Origin: a virus
DNA length: 35,902 nt
Virus record (IMG/VR): IMGVR_UViG_3300023442_000010
Location: 1-35,902 of that record
Strand: one strand, 5' to 3'
The position numbers were made by a program, and so were the translations under genes. The notes below the pieces were generated by a model, which searched no databases, was not told where the DNA came from, and saw only the letters and a list, made by a program, of their open reading frames with translations. Positions 7,442-13,139 of the stretch are shown here, piece after piece; the stretch's first letter is position 1; each line of letters opens with the position of its first letter.

Positions 7442-7841
7442 CCGACAGGAGTCACTCCGCTGCCCGAAATGCGGCGCCGGGCGCTCCGCTCTCTATTTGG
7501 CTCACCGCTACCTCGAAAGCGGCCAGCAGCTGCAGGAGATCGCCTGCCGGATCTGCGCCTGCGTGCTGGCCAGCCGGGAGGTGTGGTTGACGCGGATGCC
7601 GGTGCCGGCGCCAGGCCGGAAAGCACCGCAGGGGCGGCTGGTCAACAACGTCCCCTGCGCCGTGGTTGGCTGCGACAAAAAGCACAGCGGACAGGCGCGG
7701 TTGCCGCTGTGCGGGAAGCATAACCACCGGCTGCACGGCTGGCAGCAGGGCAAAAAACATATCGTGCCGCCACCCGTCTCATACACCAACGGCGTCTGGA
7801 TCCCGCGCGAATCAACTGTCATCCCCGGCGTCCGTCTTTAA
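7428..7841 (+). CDS. Zinc-ribbon-like small protein with a C-x4-C...C-x2-H motif
   Basis: 137 residues, ATG with GGAGG site. The N-terminal part has two cysteine pairs (C12/C15 and C40/C43) typical of a zinc ribbon. The central part has C77-x4-C82-x12-C95-x2-H98, a second metal site that recurs with almost the same spacing in the gene at 9893, so the two proteins share a module. Probably a nucleic-acid-binding early protein; no enzymatic motif is visible. Confidence 0.75.
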   Translation: MRSNSRQESLRCPKCGAGRSALYLAHRYLESGQQLQEIACRICACVLASREVWLTRMPVPAPGRKAPQGRLVNNVPCAVVGCDKKHSGQARLPLCGKHNHRLHGWQQGKKHIVPPPVSYTNGVWIPRESTVIPGVRL

Positions 7842-7857
7842 GAAAAGGAGAACCACC

Positions 7858-8052
7858 ATGAGAATCAGTGACCAGCAACTGGAGCACCTGGCCGAGCGCT
7901 TTGTCGGCAACCGGGTGCGGCAGATCCTGAAGATCACCTTTGAGCAGTACTTGACCAGACCGGATGAGTACGACCGCATGACCGCCGCCTTCGAGGCCGG
8001 CTACGGTGTCAGCATCCAGAACGGCGTGCCGCGGGTTGTGACGGTGCATTAA
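7858..8052 (+). CDS. Small early protein of unknown function
   Basis: 64 residues preceded by an AAAAGGAG site. The sequence is helical and acidic (QLEHLAERFVGNRVRQIL) with a short strand-like C-terminus. No motif recognised. It sits directly before gam in the same transcript. Confidence 0.6.
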   Translation: MRISDQQLEHLAERFVGNRVRQILKITFEQYLTRPDEYDRMTAAFEAGYGVSIQNGVPRVVTVH

Positions 8053-8076
8053 TTAACCATTCAAGGAGCGATAAAG

Positions 8077-8604
8077 ATGGCCAGAAAAACCAAGATCAAG
8101 ACCGAAGCCCTGAACCTTAAAGTCCCGCAGAACCGCCAGGAGGCAACCGAGTACATCGCCGAGATCGGACGACTGCAGCGCGAGCGAGAGCGGATCCAGG
8201 CGGCGATGAACGACGAGATCGCCGCCATCAAGCAGCGCTACGAAGAACAGGCCCGGCCGATGGCGGACGATATCCGCCAGTTGACCGACGGCATCCATAC
8301 ATGGTGCGAAGCCAACCGGCAGGAACTGACCCACGGCGGCAAAGTCAAGACCGCCAATCTCAGCAGCGGCGAAGTGCGCTGGCGGGTGCGGCCGCCCAAG
8401 GTCAATCTGCGCAACATCCCCGGCGTGATCGAGGCCCTCAAAAGTCTTAAGTTGATCCGCTTTATCCGCACCAAAGAGGAGATCAATAAAGAGGCGATCC
8501 TGGCCGAACCGGAAGCCGTCGAGCACATCAAGGGCATCTCCATCACTCAGGGGGAAGACTTCGTGATCGTGCCGTTCGAAACCGAACTGGAGGAGGTGGC
8601 CTGA
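8077..8604 (+). CDS. gam: Mu Gam-like host-nuclease inhibitor (DNA end-binding protein)
   Basis: 175 residues, almost the same length as Mu Gam (174). It has the long N-terminal coiled coil (residues 20-75) followed by the Gam core (GEVRWRVRPPKVNLRN, LIRFIRTKEEINKEAIL). Mu Gam is a homodimer related to Ku that coats linear DNA ends and blocks exonucleases such as RecBCD. It would protect phage DNA ends in infection and after packaging. AAGGAG ribosome site; overlaps the next ATG by one base. Confidence 0.93.
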   Translation: MARKTKIKTEALNLKVPQNRQEATEYIAEIGRLQRERERIQAAMNDEIAAIKQRYEEQARPMADDIRQLTDGIHTWCEANRQELTHGGKVKTANLSSGEVRWRVRPPKVNLRNIPGVIEALKSLKLIRFIRTKEEINKEAILAEPEAVEHIKGISITQGEDFVIVPFETELEEVA

Positions 8605-8948
8605 TGTTGCTCGGCAGACACGCAACCGTCGTTGCCCGTAACAAGCTGGGCCTGTCAGACGATTGGCAGATCTACGCCTTCGATCGGATCGATGATACCG
8701 ACGCCACCAAGGTGAAGCTCGGCATCCCGACCAAACTCGGAAACGGAGATATCGTCTGGGGCGAAAAAGAGAGGCTCGCCGTTATCACCGAAGCTGAAGT
8801 AGCCGCAGAATTTGCCAGGTATGAAGCCGAAACCGGCAACTGCGGCATGTGCCTCGGCGAAAAAGAGATCTTTGCCAGATGGCACTATAAGGACGGCTTC
8901 ACCACGAAACCCTGCCCACGGTGCTGCTCAACCGAGGAGGTGGCCTGA
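8604..8948 (+). CDS. Small protein with two CxxC pairs
   Basis: 114 residues, start overlapping the gam stop (TGATG). The N-terminal 70 residues look like a compact beta-rich domain. The C-terminal part holds C80/C83 (CGMC) and C104/C107 (CPRC), a rubredoxin-like or DnaJ-like zinc knuckle. Function unknown. It ends with another TGATG overlap into the next gene, so three genes are translationally linked here. Confidence 0.7.
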   Translation: MLLGRHATVVARNKLGLSDDWQIYAFDRIDDTDATKVKLGIPTKLGNGDIVWGEKERLAVITEAEVAAEFARYEAETGNCGMCLGEKEIFARWHYKDGFTTKPCPRCCSTEEVA

Positions 8949-9121
8949 TGCGCATGGGAGTCACCATCGGCCAGCGGCACTACCTCAGCCGCGACAACAT
9001 CCCGGCCCAGGTGTTCGAACGGCCGTTTGTACGGTGCGAAGACTGCAGCGAGCGCTGCCGCGGTGACAACCCGGGACCTCTTGGCGGATGCCGGGCCGGA
9101 GAGAGGAGGAGACATGTTTGA
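8948..9121 (+). CDS. Very small cysteine-rich protein
   Basis: 57 residues with C30, C33, C37 and C48, probably one zinc site. The start overlaps the previous stop by one base and has a GAGGTGG site. The stop overlaps the next gene by 8 bp, where GAGGAGG inside this gene serves as the ribosome site of the following one. No family recognised. Confidence 0.6.
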   Translation: MRMGVTIGQRHYLSRDNIPAQVFERPFVRCEDCSERCRGDNPGPLGGCRAGERRRHV

Positions 9122-9290
9122 GGTGCGTGCCAACTGCGGCAACAGCCGCTGCAAGACCAAAGTGTTCGTGGTCGAGCGTCCGGACGGCTGTTGCGAATAC
9201 GCCAGCGGGAAACCTATCAAGATCATGAACGAATGGTGCCCTGAGTGCGGTATGCAGGCTACGGTGAGCATTGTCAAAAAGGTGAAATGA
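9114..9290 (+). CDS. Very small zinc-ribbon-like protein
   Basis: 58 residues, two cysteine clusters (C8/C13 and C42/C45, CPEC) framing a beta-hairpin-like centre, the pattern of a zinc ribbon. The ATG has an excellent AGAGGAGGAGA site. Its TGA stop at 9288-9290 directly touches the first nucleotides of the hammerhead ribozyme at 9291, so translation runs right up to the ribozyme. Confidence 0.65.
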   Translation: MFEVRANCGNSRCKTKVFVVERPDGCCEYASGKPIKIMNEWCPECGMQATVSIVKKVK

Positions 9291-9373
9291 GCGAAACCGG
9301 TCAAGGGGACAGGCACCTTACGGAGCCAGTCCCCATCCGGTCGGTCGGGGGTGGCGCCCCGGTCCTGATGAGC
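9291..9373 (+). ncRNA. Hammerhead ribozyme 1 (stem II open, type II permutation)
   Basis: All invariant hammerhead core bases are present in permuted order: GAAA 9293-9296, cleavage triplet GTC 9340-9342, CTGATGA 9365-9371. Stem III pairs 9296-9300 with 9337-9341 and continues through 9305-9310/9329-9334 and 9312-9314/9325-9327. Stem I pairs 9343-9350 with 9357-9364 around a GTGGCG loop. Stem II is only two pairs (9372-9292, 9373-9291). The loop I bases GTGGC (9351-9355) can pair with GCCAC (9375-9379), a possible tertiary pseudoknot. Cleavage would fall after C9342. A second copy at 11885 has the same core with compensating changes in stem I, which strongly supports a real structure. Confidence 0.85.
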
Positions 9374-9415
9374 AGCCACAACGACAACCGGGCGCGGCAT
9401 GCAGCGCCCACCTTG

Positions 9416-9458
9416 GCCGTCGGGGTTTTCACCCTCCTGGCCCCGGCGGCATTTTTTT
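9416..9458 (+). terminator. Intrinsic terminator downstream of ribozyme 1
   Basis: GCCGTCGGGG (9416-9425) pairs over 10 bp (one T-G) with CCCCGGCGGC (9441-9450), followed by seven Ts (9452-9458). This is a strong Rho-independent terminator within the early operon, about 45 bp after the ribozyme and before the next ATG at 9470. A smaller GC-rich inverted repeat (GGGCGC/GCGCCC) lies around 9390-9409. Confidence 0.75.
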
Positions 9459-9469
9459 ACGGAGACACC

Positions 9470-9682
9470 ATGCACTGCGGCGATTGCAGATACCTCGGCT
9501 GGTTCGGTTTGATGGCCTGGTGTCGGCACCCTGAGCACATCAGACAGATCAAGCACTGGGGCCGCAGCTGCAGTGAGCACGTTTTATACGACGTCAAACC
9601 CCTGCCCGGCCACCAGTTGCCCCACCCCGAGCCGGTCAACCTGGAGGAGAGTCATGGGAACGATCCGCTACGCCAAGGTTGA
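9470..9682 (+). CDS. Small cysteine-rich protein
   Basis: 70 residues. C3, C6, C18 and C34 with nearby histidines suggest a zinc site (HCGDC, WCRHPEH). The ATG at 9470 has a GGAG site. The frame is open to an earlier ATG at 9368, but that ATG is part of the hammerhead core and its product would cross the terminator, so it is rejected. The end overlaps the next gene by 29 bp, where a CTGGAGGAGAG site lies. Confidence 0.65.
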   Translation: MHCGDCRYLGWFGLMAWCRHPEHIRQIKHWGRSCSEHVLYDVKPLPGHQLPHPEPVNLEESHGNDPLRQG

Positions 9683-9893
9683 GAGCAGCCCCCGTCTGCA
9701 GCGGGCCCTCGATCTGCTGCAGGACGGTCAGTGGCACAGCACCCGCGATATCGTCCGGGCCGCCGATGTCTGCGCCGTCAACAGCATCATCACCGAGCTG
9801 CGTTGCAACGGGTTCGATATCGTGACCCGCTGCGTCGGGCGGGGGAGGTACGAATACCAGTTGGTGCTGGAGAACCAGGGGAGTCTTTTTTGA
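9654..9893 (+). CDS. Small winged-helix-like DNA-binding protein
   Basis: 79 residues. LQRALDLLQDGQWHSTRDIV followed by a second helix and a C-terminal RGRYEYQL wing is the classic small winged-helix pattern. Excellent GGAGGAG site. The stop TGA overlaps the next ATG (TGATG at 9891-9895). Likely a transcription regulator of the early or middle phase, but no target can be named. Confidence 0.7.
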   Translation: MGTIRYAKVESSPRLQRALDLLQDGQWHSTRDIVRAADVCAVNSIITELRCNGFDIVTRCVGRGRYEYQLVLENQGSLF

Positions 9894-10156
9894 TGGATCA
9901 GATGACGCAATGGCTCGACGCCAACACCATGACCTGTGAGCGATTCGAGGCACGGATCACCGCGGCCGCCTGCCGGTCCTACGCCAAGGCCAACCCGGCA
10001 CGCTGCGAGGATTGCGATCGCGCCGGTGGACGCCGCAGGAAGCGTTGCACCGTAGATGGCTGCCGGCGCGAATACTACGCCAAGGGGATGTGCAAATCGC
10101 ATTACCAGCAAGCCTCCCTGGCGCGGAAAAAAGAACGGGAAAGGGCTCGGCAATGA
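9893..10156 (+). CDS. Small zinc-binding protein with repeated C-x4-C...C-x2-H module
   Basis: 87 residues. The C-terminal half has C52-x4-C57-x9-C67-x2-H70 (CTVDGC ... GMCKSHY), the same module as in the gene at 7428, and is followed by a very basic tail. The N-terminal half has C15, C27, C38 and C41, a second possible metal site. Start overlaps the preceding stop. Probably nucleic-acid binding. Confidence 0.7.
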   Translation: MDQMTQWLDANTMTCERFEARITAAACRSYAKANPARCEDCDRAGGRRRKRCTVDGCRREYYAKGMCKSHYQQASLARKKERERARQ

Positions 10157-10362
10157 GCGATCGCTGCAATGCAAAAACCGAAGTCTGGGCGCGGGTGTGC
10201 GGGTTTTTTCGGCCGGTGAACCAGTGGAATCTTGGCAAAAAACAGGAATATCGCGACCGCAAGCACTACCAGGTCGACAGCGCCAGACTGGGCAACGTAA
10301 AGCGGTGCAAGGCCGAGTGCGGCGAGGATAGGCACGGCAAAGCGAAGCAAGGGAAACTCTAA
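10153..10362 (+). CDS. NrdD-like C-terminal domain protein (anaerobic ribonucleotide reductase fragment family)
   Basis: 69 residues. The stretch VWARVCGFFRPVNQWNLGKK followed by EYRDRK matches the C-terminal segment of class III (anaerobic) ribonucleoside-triphosphate reductase NrdD. The glycyl-radical and active-site regions are absent, so it cannot be a complete enzyme. It has its own ATG overlapping the previous gene and no sign of a longer decayed frame upstream, so it looks like a stand-alone small phage protein rather than a pseudogene. It may modulate host nucleotide reduction; that is speculative. Confidence 0.7.
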   Translation: MSDRCNAKTEVWARVCGFFRPVNQWNLGKKQEYRDRKHYQVDSARLGNVKRCKAECGEDRHGKAKQGKL

Positions 10363-10371
10363 GGGGCGCAC

Positions 10372-10794
10372 ATGAAACTGGCCAGCAAAAAGCAGATCCA
10401 GCTGATCCATATCGCCAAGGCAAAGCTGGGAATGGACGACGAGGCATACCGCGCCCTGCTGCACGATCGCTGCCGGGTCGCCAGCAGCAAAGACCTGACC
10501 TATGCTCAGGCCTCACGCCTGATCGACGAGCTGAAGCGTAAGGGCGGCATCGACCCGCGCAAAGGACGGCCGCGCAACATGGGCGGCCGCAACAGCCGCG
10601 ACCAGCAGTTGAGGAAGATCGAGGCGCTGCTGACCGTGGGCGGGAGGCCCTGGAGCTATGTCGATGCCCTGGCGCAGCGCATCTGCAAGGTCGACAAGGT
10701 GGCCTGGGTGCCGAACCATGAGCTTTACAAGCTGATCGCGGCCTTGAGGCGCCAGGCAAAAAGAGAAAACTGGGATCTGTCGGGGGAAAAATAA
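10372..10794 (+). CDS. gemA: GemA-like (Mu gp16, DUF1018) phage regulatory protein
   Basis: 140 residues. The N-terminus (LASKKQIQLIHIAKAKLGM, then DDEAYRALL) and the middle LTYAQASRLIDELKRKG are characteristic of the Mu gp16/GemA family; Mu GemA alters host gene expression and DNA supercoiling. The C-terminal third (VAWVPNHELYKLIAALRRQ) completes the domain. It ends just before the promoter of the C4-like RNA. Family assignment is secure; biochemical action is not known in detail. Confidence 0.85.
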   Translation: MKLASKKQIQLIHIAKAKLGMDDEAYRALLHDRCRVASSKDLTYAQASRLIDELKRKGGIDPRKGRPRNMGGRNSRDQQLRKIEALLTVGGRPWSYVDALAQRICKVDKVAWVPNHELYKLIAALRRQAKRENWDLSGEK

Positions 10795-10802
10795 TGCAGG
10801 GC

Positions 10803-10832
10803 TTGACACGGAAAACCGCAATCGGCTACCGT
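10803..10832 (+). promoter_or_regulatory. Promoter of the C4-like RNA
   Basis: A perfect TTGACA (10803-10808) with an 18-bp spacer and TACCGT (10827-10832) forms a plausible sigma-70 promoter immediately after gemA. The expected start lies near 10840, giving a transcript that would end at the terminator at 10917-10921. Confidence 0.55.
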
Positions 10833-10839
10833 GAACCCG

Positions 10840-10922
10840 CTGTCGGCAAAATCCGGCAGCCGGGTTTGGCAGCCCGGAATACCAGAGGCGGACACACCGC
10901 CTGCAATTCTGGCGGTCTTTTT
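10840..10922 (+). ncRNA. C4-antisense-like RNA
   Basis: The sequence folds as CCGGG/CCCGG (10860-10864 with 10873-10877) around a TTTGGCAG loop, then CCAGA/TCTGG enclosing GGCGG/CCGCC, ending in an alternative ACCGCC/GGCGGT hairpin (10896-10901 with 10911-10916) plus CTTTTT. Two short sequences are complementary to downstream mRNA: loop TTGGCAG (10866-10872) with CTGCCAA (11005-11011), and GGACACA (10890-10896) with TGTGTCC (10922-10928). This two-site antisense design and the primary sequence strongly resemble the C4 RNAs of phages P1, P7 and P4, which control a downstream reading frame. Assignment is from memory of the family, so moderate confidence. Confidence 0.6.
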
Positions 10923-11081
10923 GTGTCCACCACAAGCATGGTGCACCCGGTTGGGCGCGTCGTGCGGGAGGCCTTCGGGCCTGCCGGCTTCCTCTGGTGC
11001 CGGTCTGCCAACCCGTGCGGCGCGCCCTCTTTGCGTTTGGCAGCGCAAGGGGCGCAGAACCCCAACCAGAGGAGGCTCACC

Positions 11082-11297
11082 ATGCAGCACCCACCGCACG
11101 ACCATCCCATCGACATTCTGACCGACTGCGCCGGCAAGGCGGCGTTTCTCGCCGACGCCCTGGCCGGCTGCGTCCACCAGACCAGCCACGACCTGAGCCC
11201 GCGCGGGCTGCAGGGCCTTGGGCTCTACCTGACCGAACTGGAGCGCGACCTGGCCTGCGCCGCAACCCTGATTGAGCGAAAGGAGATGGAATCATGA
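11082..11297 (+). CDS. Small protein of unknown function downstream of the C4-like RNA
   Basis: 71 residues from ATG 11082, which has a perfect AGAGGAGG site. Mostly helical, with C17, C31 and C60. The same frame is open upstream to an ATG at 10938, which would add 48 residues (VHPVGRVVREAFGPAGFLWC ...). That peptide resembles the short frames found next to C4 RNAs in other phages, so a longer or second product under antisense control is possible. The stop overlaps the next gene (ATGATGA). Confidence 0.6.
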   Translation: MQHPPHDHPIDILTDCAGKAAFLADALAGCVHQTSHDLSPRGLQGLGLYLTELERDLACAATLIERKEMES

Positions 11298-11884
11298 TGA
11301 GCGAAATGACCGTACTGCCGCCGAATGCCCTAGTTGAAAAGAATGGCAAGATTGTGACTACCAGCCTGAAGGTTTCAGAGACTTTTGGAAAGCGGCATGA
11401 CAGGGTGTTGCGGGCCATCAAAGACCTTGATTGTACGGATGATTTTCGCCTCCCCAATTTTGGGGAGGGCCTCTACGCCGACAAAAACGGCCAGATGCGC
11501 CCCATGTACGAGATGACCAGAGACGGCTTCGTTTTTCTGGTTATGGGGTTTACTGGACCGAAGGCGGCTCGCTGCAAAGAAGCCTATATCACCGCCTTCA
11601 ACCAGATGGAGCAGGCCCTGCGTCAGCGGCTGTTCGTCGCGCCGGAGCCTAAAACCGTAGAAATCGAAGAGGCCGACTACTACAAGATGAAAGCCGAGCT
11701 GGCCGAACTGAAGCTGGAAAACGTTCTGCTGCGCGGCAAAAAGCGGATGCCGTTCAGTGACGAAGAGGAAGCCTATATGCTGAGGGCGCGGCAGGCTGGC
11801 GCCAGTTACGGCGAGATCGCCAAAGATCTCGACAGGGCCACCGGATCAGTCAGCAACTGGTTTCATCGGCGGCACAAACAATAA
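11294..11884 (+). CDS. rha: Rha-family phage regulatory protein
   Basis: 196 residues. The N-terminal ~100 residues (KVSETFGKRHDRVLRAI, then FRLPNFGEGLYADKNGQMRP and YEMTRDGFVFLVMGFTG) are the pRha domain found in many temperate phages, where Rha interferes with growth in hosts lacking IHF. The usual C-terminal ANT or KilA-C partner domain is replaced by a coiled segment and a helix-turn-helix-like end (YGEIAKDLDRATGSVSNWF). Start overlaps the previous stop. The stop codon at 11882-11884 abuts hammerhead ribozyme 2. Confidence 0.88.
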   Translation: MMSEMTVLPPNALVEKNGKIVTTSLKVSETFGKRHDRVLRAIKDLDCTDDFRLPNFGEGLYADKNGQMRPMYEMTRDGFVFLVMGFTGPKAARCKEAYITAFNQMEQALRQRLFVAPEPKTVEIEEADYYKMKAELAELKLENVLLRGKKRMPFSDEEEAYMLRARQAGASYGEIAKDLDRATGSVSNWFHRRHKQ

Positions 11885-11939
11885 GCGAAACAGGGCTTCG
11901 GCCCTGTCGTCCGGGGGTGGCGCCCCGGGCCTGATGAGC
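11885..11939 (+). ncRNA. Hammerhead ribozyme 2 (stem II open, type II permutation)
   Basis: Same permuted core as the copy at 9291: GAAA 11887-11890, GTC 11906-11908, CTGATGA 11931-11937. Stem III pairs 11890-11896 with 11901-11907 and is capped by a TTCG tetraloop. Stem I pairs 11909-11916 with 11923-11930 around the identical GTGGCG loop. Stem II is two pairs (11938-11886, 11939-11885). Predicted cleavage is after C11908. Relative to copy 1, stem I differs at several positions yet stays fully paired, and stem III is shorter with unrelated sequence but also fully paired. Cleavage would separate the rha message from the gene at 11955. Confidence 0.88.
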
Positions 11940-11954
11940 AGCCGAAGGGAAACC

Positions 11955-12746
11955 ATGCAACTCACCTGCCCCATGTGTCACGGTAAATTCAGCCTGGAGT
12001 CCGCCCTGGAAAGCGATGCCGCAGGCGAGCTGCTGGTGCTGCTCTCCCAGGCGGGACCGGTGGCGCGGCCGCTGGTCGCCTATCTCGGCCTGTTCCGCAG
12101 TAAAAGCCGGGCGCTCTCCTTTGAGCGCGCCCGGCGTCTAGCGTGCGAGGTTATGGATATGGGCATCGAGCCGAGCGTACTGATTGTTGCTCTCGGCAAA
12201 ACGGTAGAGTCATTGCGCCAGAAGCGCGACGCCGGGTATGTCCGCCCACTGAAAGACCACCGCTATCTGGCCAGCGTCATCGAGTCGACAAAAGCCGAAA
12301 CGAGTGCCACCGGTCTGTCTGCGTCACCGGCTTCTATGGACGCCGCGCCCCGCGGCAAACGCGCCCAGGCGATCGCCGCCCTGCAGCAGTGGGCCGGAGA
12401 CTGCTGGGTGCGCCGCGAGATCGCCCACGGGCTGCAGGCCCTGGTCGCTCTCTCCCGCCCCGGCACCCCGGCCGCCGACACCATCACCCTGACCGCCGAC
12501 GTCTGGGAGGTCGCCATCCGCGGCAACCACCGTATGGAACTGGAGGAGATCGACGGACCCCGGCTTCACAAGGCATTTAAGGGGCTCATAAAACAGCCCC
12601 TGAAAGACTGGCCCGACCCGGCCGCCCTGGCGCCGCACATGCCGACCCGGCCCGACCTCGACCGGCTGCCGACCCCGCCCCGCAGCGACGAAGAAACCGA
12701 GCGCGGCCTGAGTGCCGCGCGCAAGATCAGGGAGGTGTTGCAATGA
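11955..12746 (+). CDS. Mu-like phage early protein with N-terminal CxxC
   Basis: 263 residues beginning MQLTCPMCHGKF, a zinc-ribbon half-site (C5/C8), followed by a helical domain (GPVARPLVAYLGLFRSKSRA) and a long linker ending in a basic helix. Similar proteins occur upstream of mor in several Mu-like phages; I know no tested function. The ATG at 11955 follows GAAGGGA; an earlier in-frame ATG at 11934 is part of the hammerhead core and has no ribosome site. The stop overlaps the mor start (ATGA). Confidence 0.75.
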   Translation: MQLTCPMCHGKFSLESALESDAAGELLVLLSQAGPVARPLVAYLGLFRSKSRALSFERARRLACEVMDMGIEPSVLIVALGKTVESLRQKRDAGYVRPLKDHRYLASVIESTKAETSATGLSASPASMDAAPRGKRAQAIAALQQWAGDCWVRREIAHGLQALVALSRPGTPAADTITLTADVWEVAIRGNHRMELEEIDGPRLHKAFKGLIKQPLKDWPDPAALAPHMPTRPDLDRLPTPPRSDEETERGLSAARKIREVLQ

Positions 12747-13099
12747 GCGAAACCACCGGAACCCCGGAAAAACGCGGAACGCAGATGCTCTACAGCGTCG
12801 CCGAGTTGGTCACCGAGGCCCTGCGCGAGAACCAGGTCGAGCCGGATCAGGCCCGACAGGTCGGACTGGCGGCCGCCGACCTGGTGCGGCAGCACTATGG
12901 CGGCGAGCAGATCTACGTCCCCAAGGGACTGGCGCTGATCATCACCGAGCGAGACCGGGAGATCTACCGCAAGTTCCACGGCGGCAATCATTTTGCCCTG
13001 GCAAAGGAGTACGGCCTCACCGTGCGGCAGATCTACAGCATTGTGGCGCGGGTGAAGGAGGAAGAGTTTCTGGCGCGGCAGGGGGATTTGTTCGGGTGA
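12743..13099 (+). CDS. mor: Mor-family middle-operon transcription activator
   Basis: 118 residues. The C-terminal half (YVPKGLALIITERDREIY, FHGGNHFALAKEYGLTVRQI) is the Mor/C fold: a dimerisation strand, the GGNH-type turn and a helix-turn-helix. In Mu, Mor made from the early transcript activates the middle promoter, which lacks a good -35 box. Here it ends the rightward early operon and the lysis and head genes begin about 1.3 kb further on. No separate C-type late activator is seen in the window. Confidence 0.9.
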   Translation: MSETTGTPEKRGTQMLYSVAELVTEALRENQVEPDQARQVGLAAADLVRQHYGGEQIYVPKGLALIITERDREIYRKFHGGNHFALAKEYGLTVRQIYSIVARVKEEEFLARQGDLFG

Positions 13100-13107
13100 G
13101 TATGCCG

Positions 13108-13129
13108 AAAAAAGCCCCCTTGCGGGGGC
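13108..13129 (-). terminator. Intrinsic terminator of the leftward gene pair
   Basis: GCCCCC (13114-13119), loop TTGC and GGGGGC (13124-13129) followed, on the minus strand, by six Ts (complement of A 13108-13113). It lies 10 bp past the stop codon of the leftward gene ending at 13140. It also separates that island from the convergent mor gene. Confidence 0.85.
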
Positions 13130-13139
13130 AACGGTGGAT

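Noticed and set aside
9368-9469. Longer start (ATG 9368) for the small gene ending at 9682
   Set aside because: The ATG is part of the ribozyme CTGATGA core, has no ribosome site, and the added residues would be encoded by the terminator hairpin.
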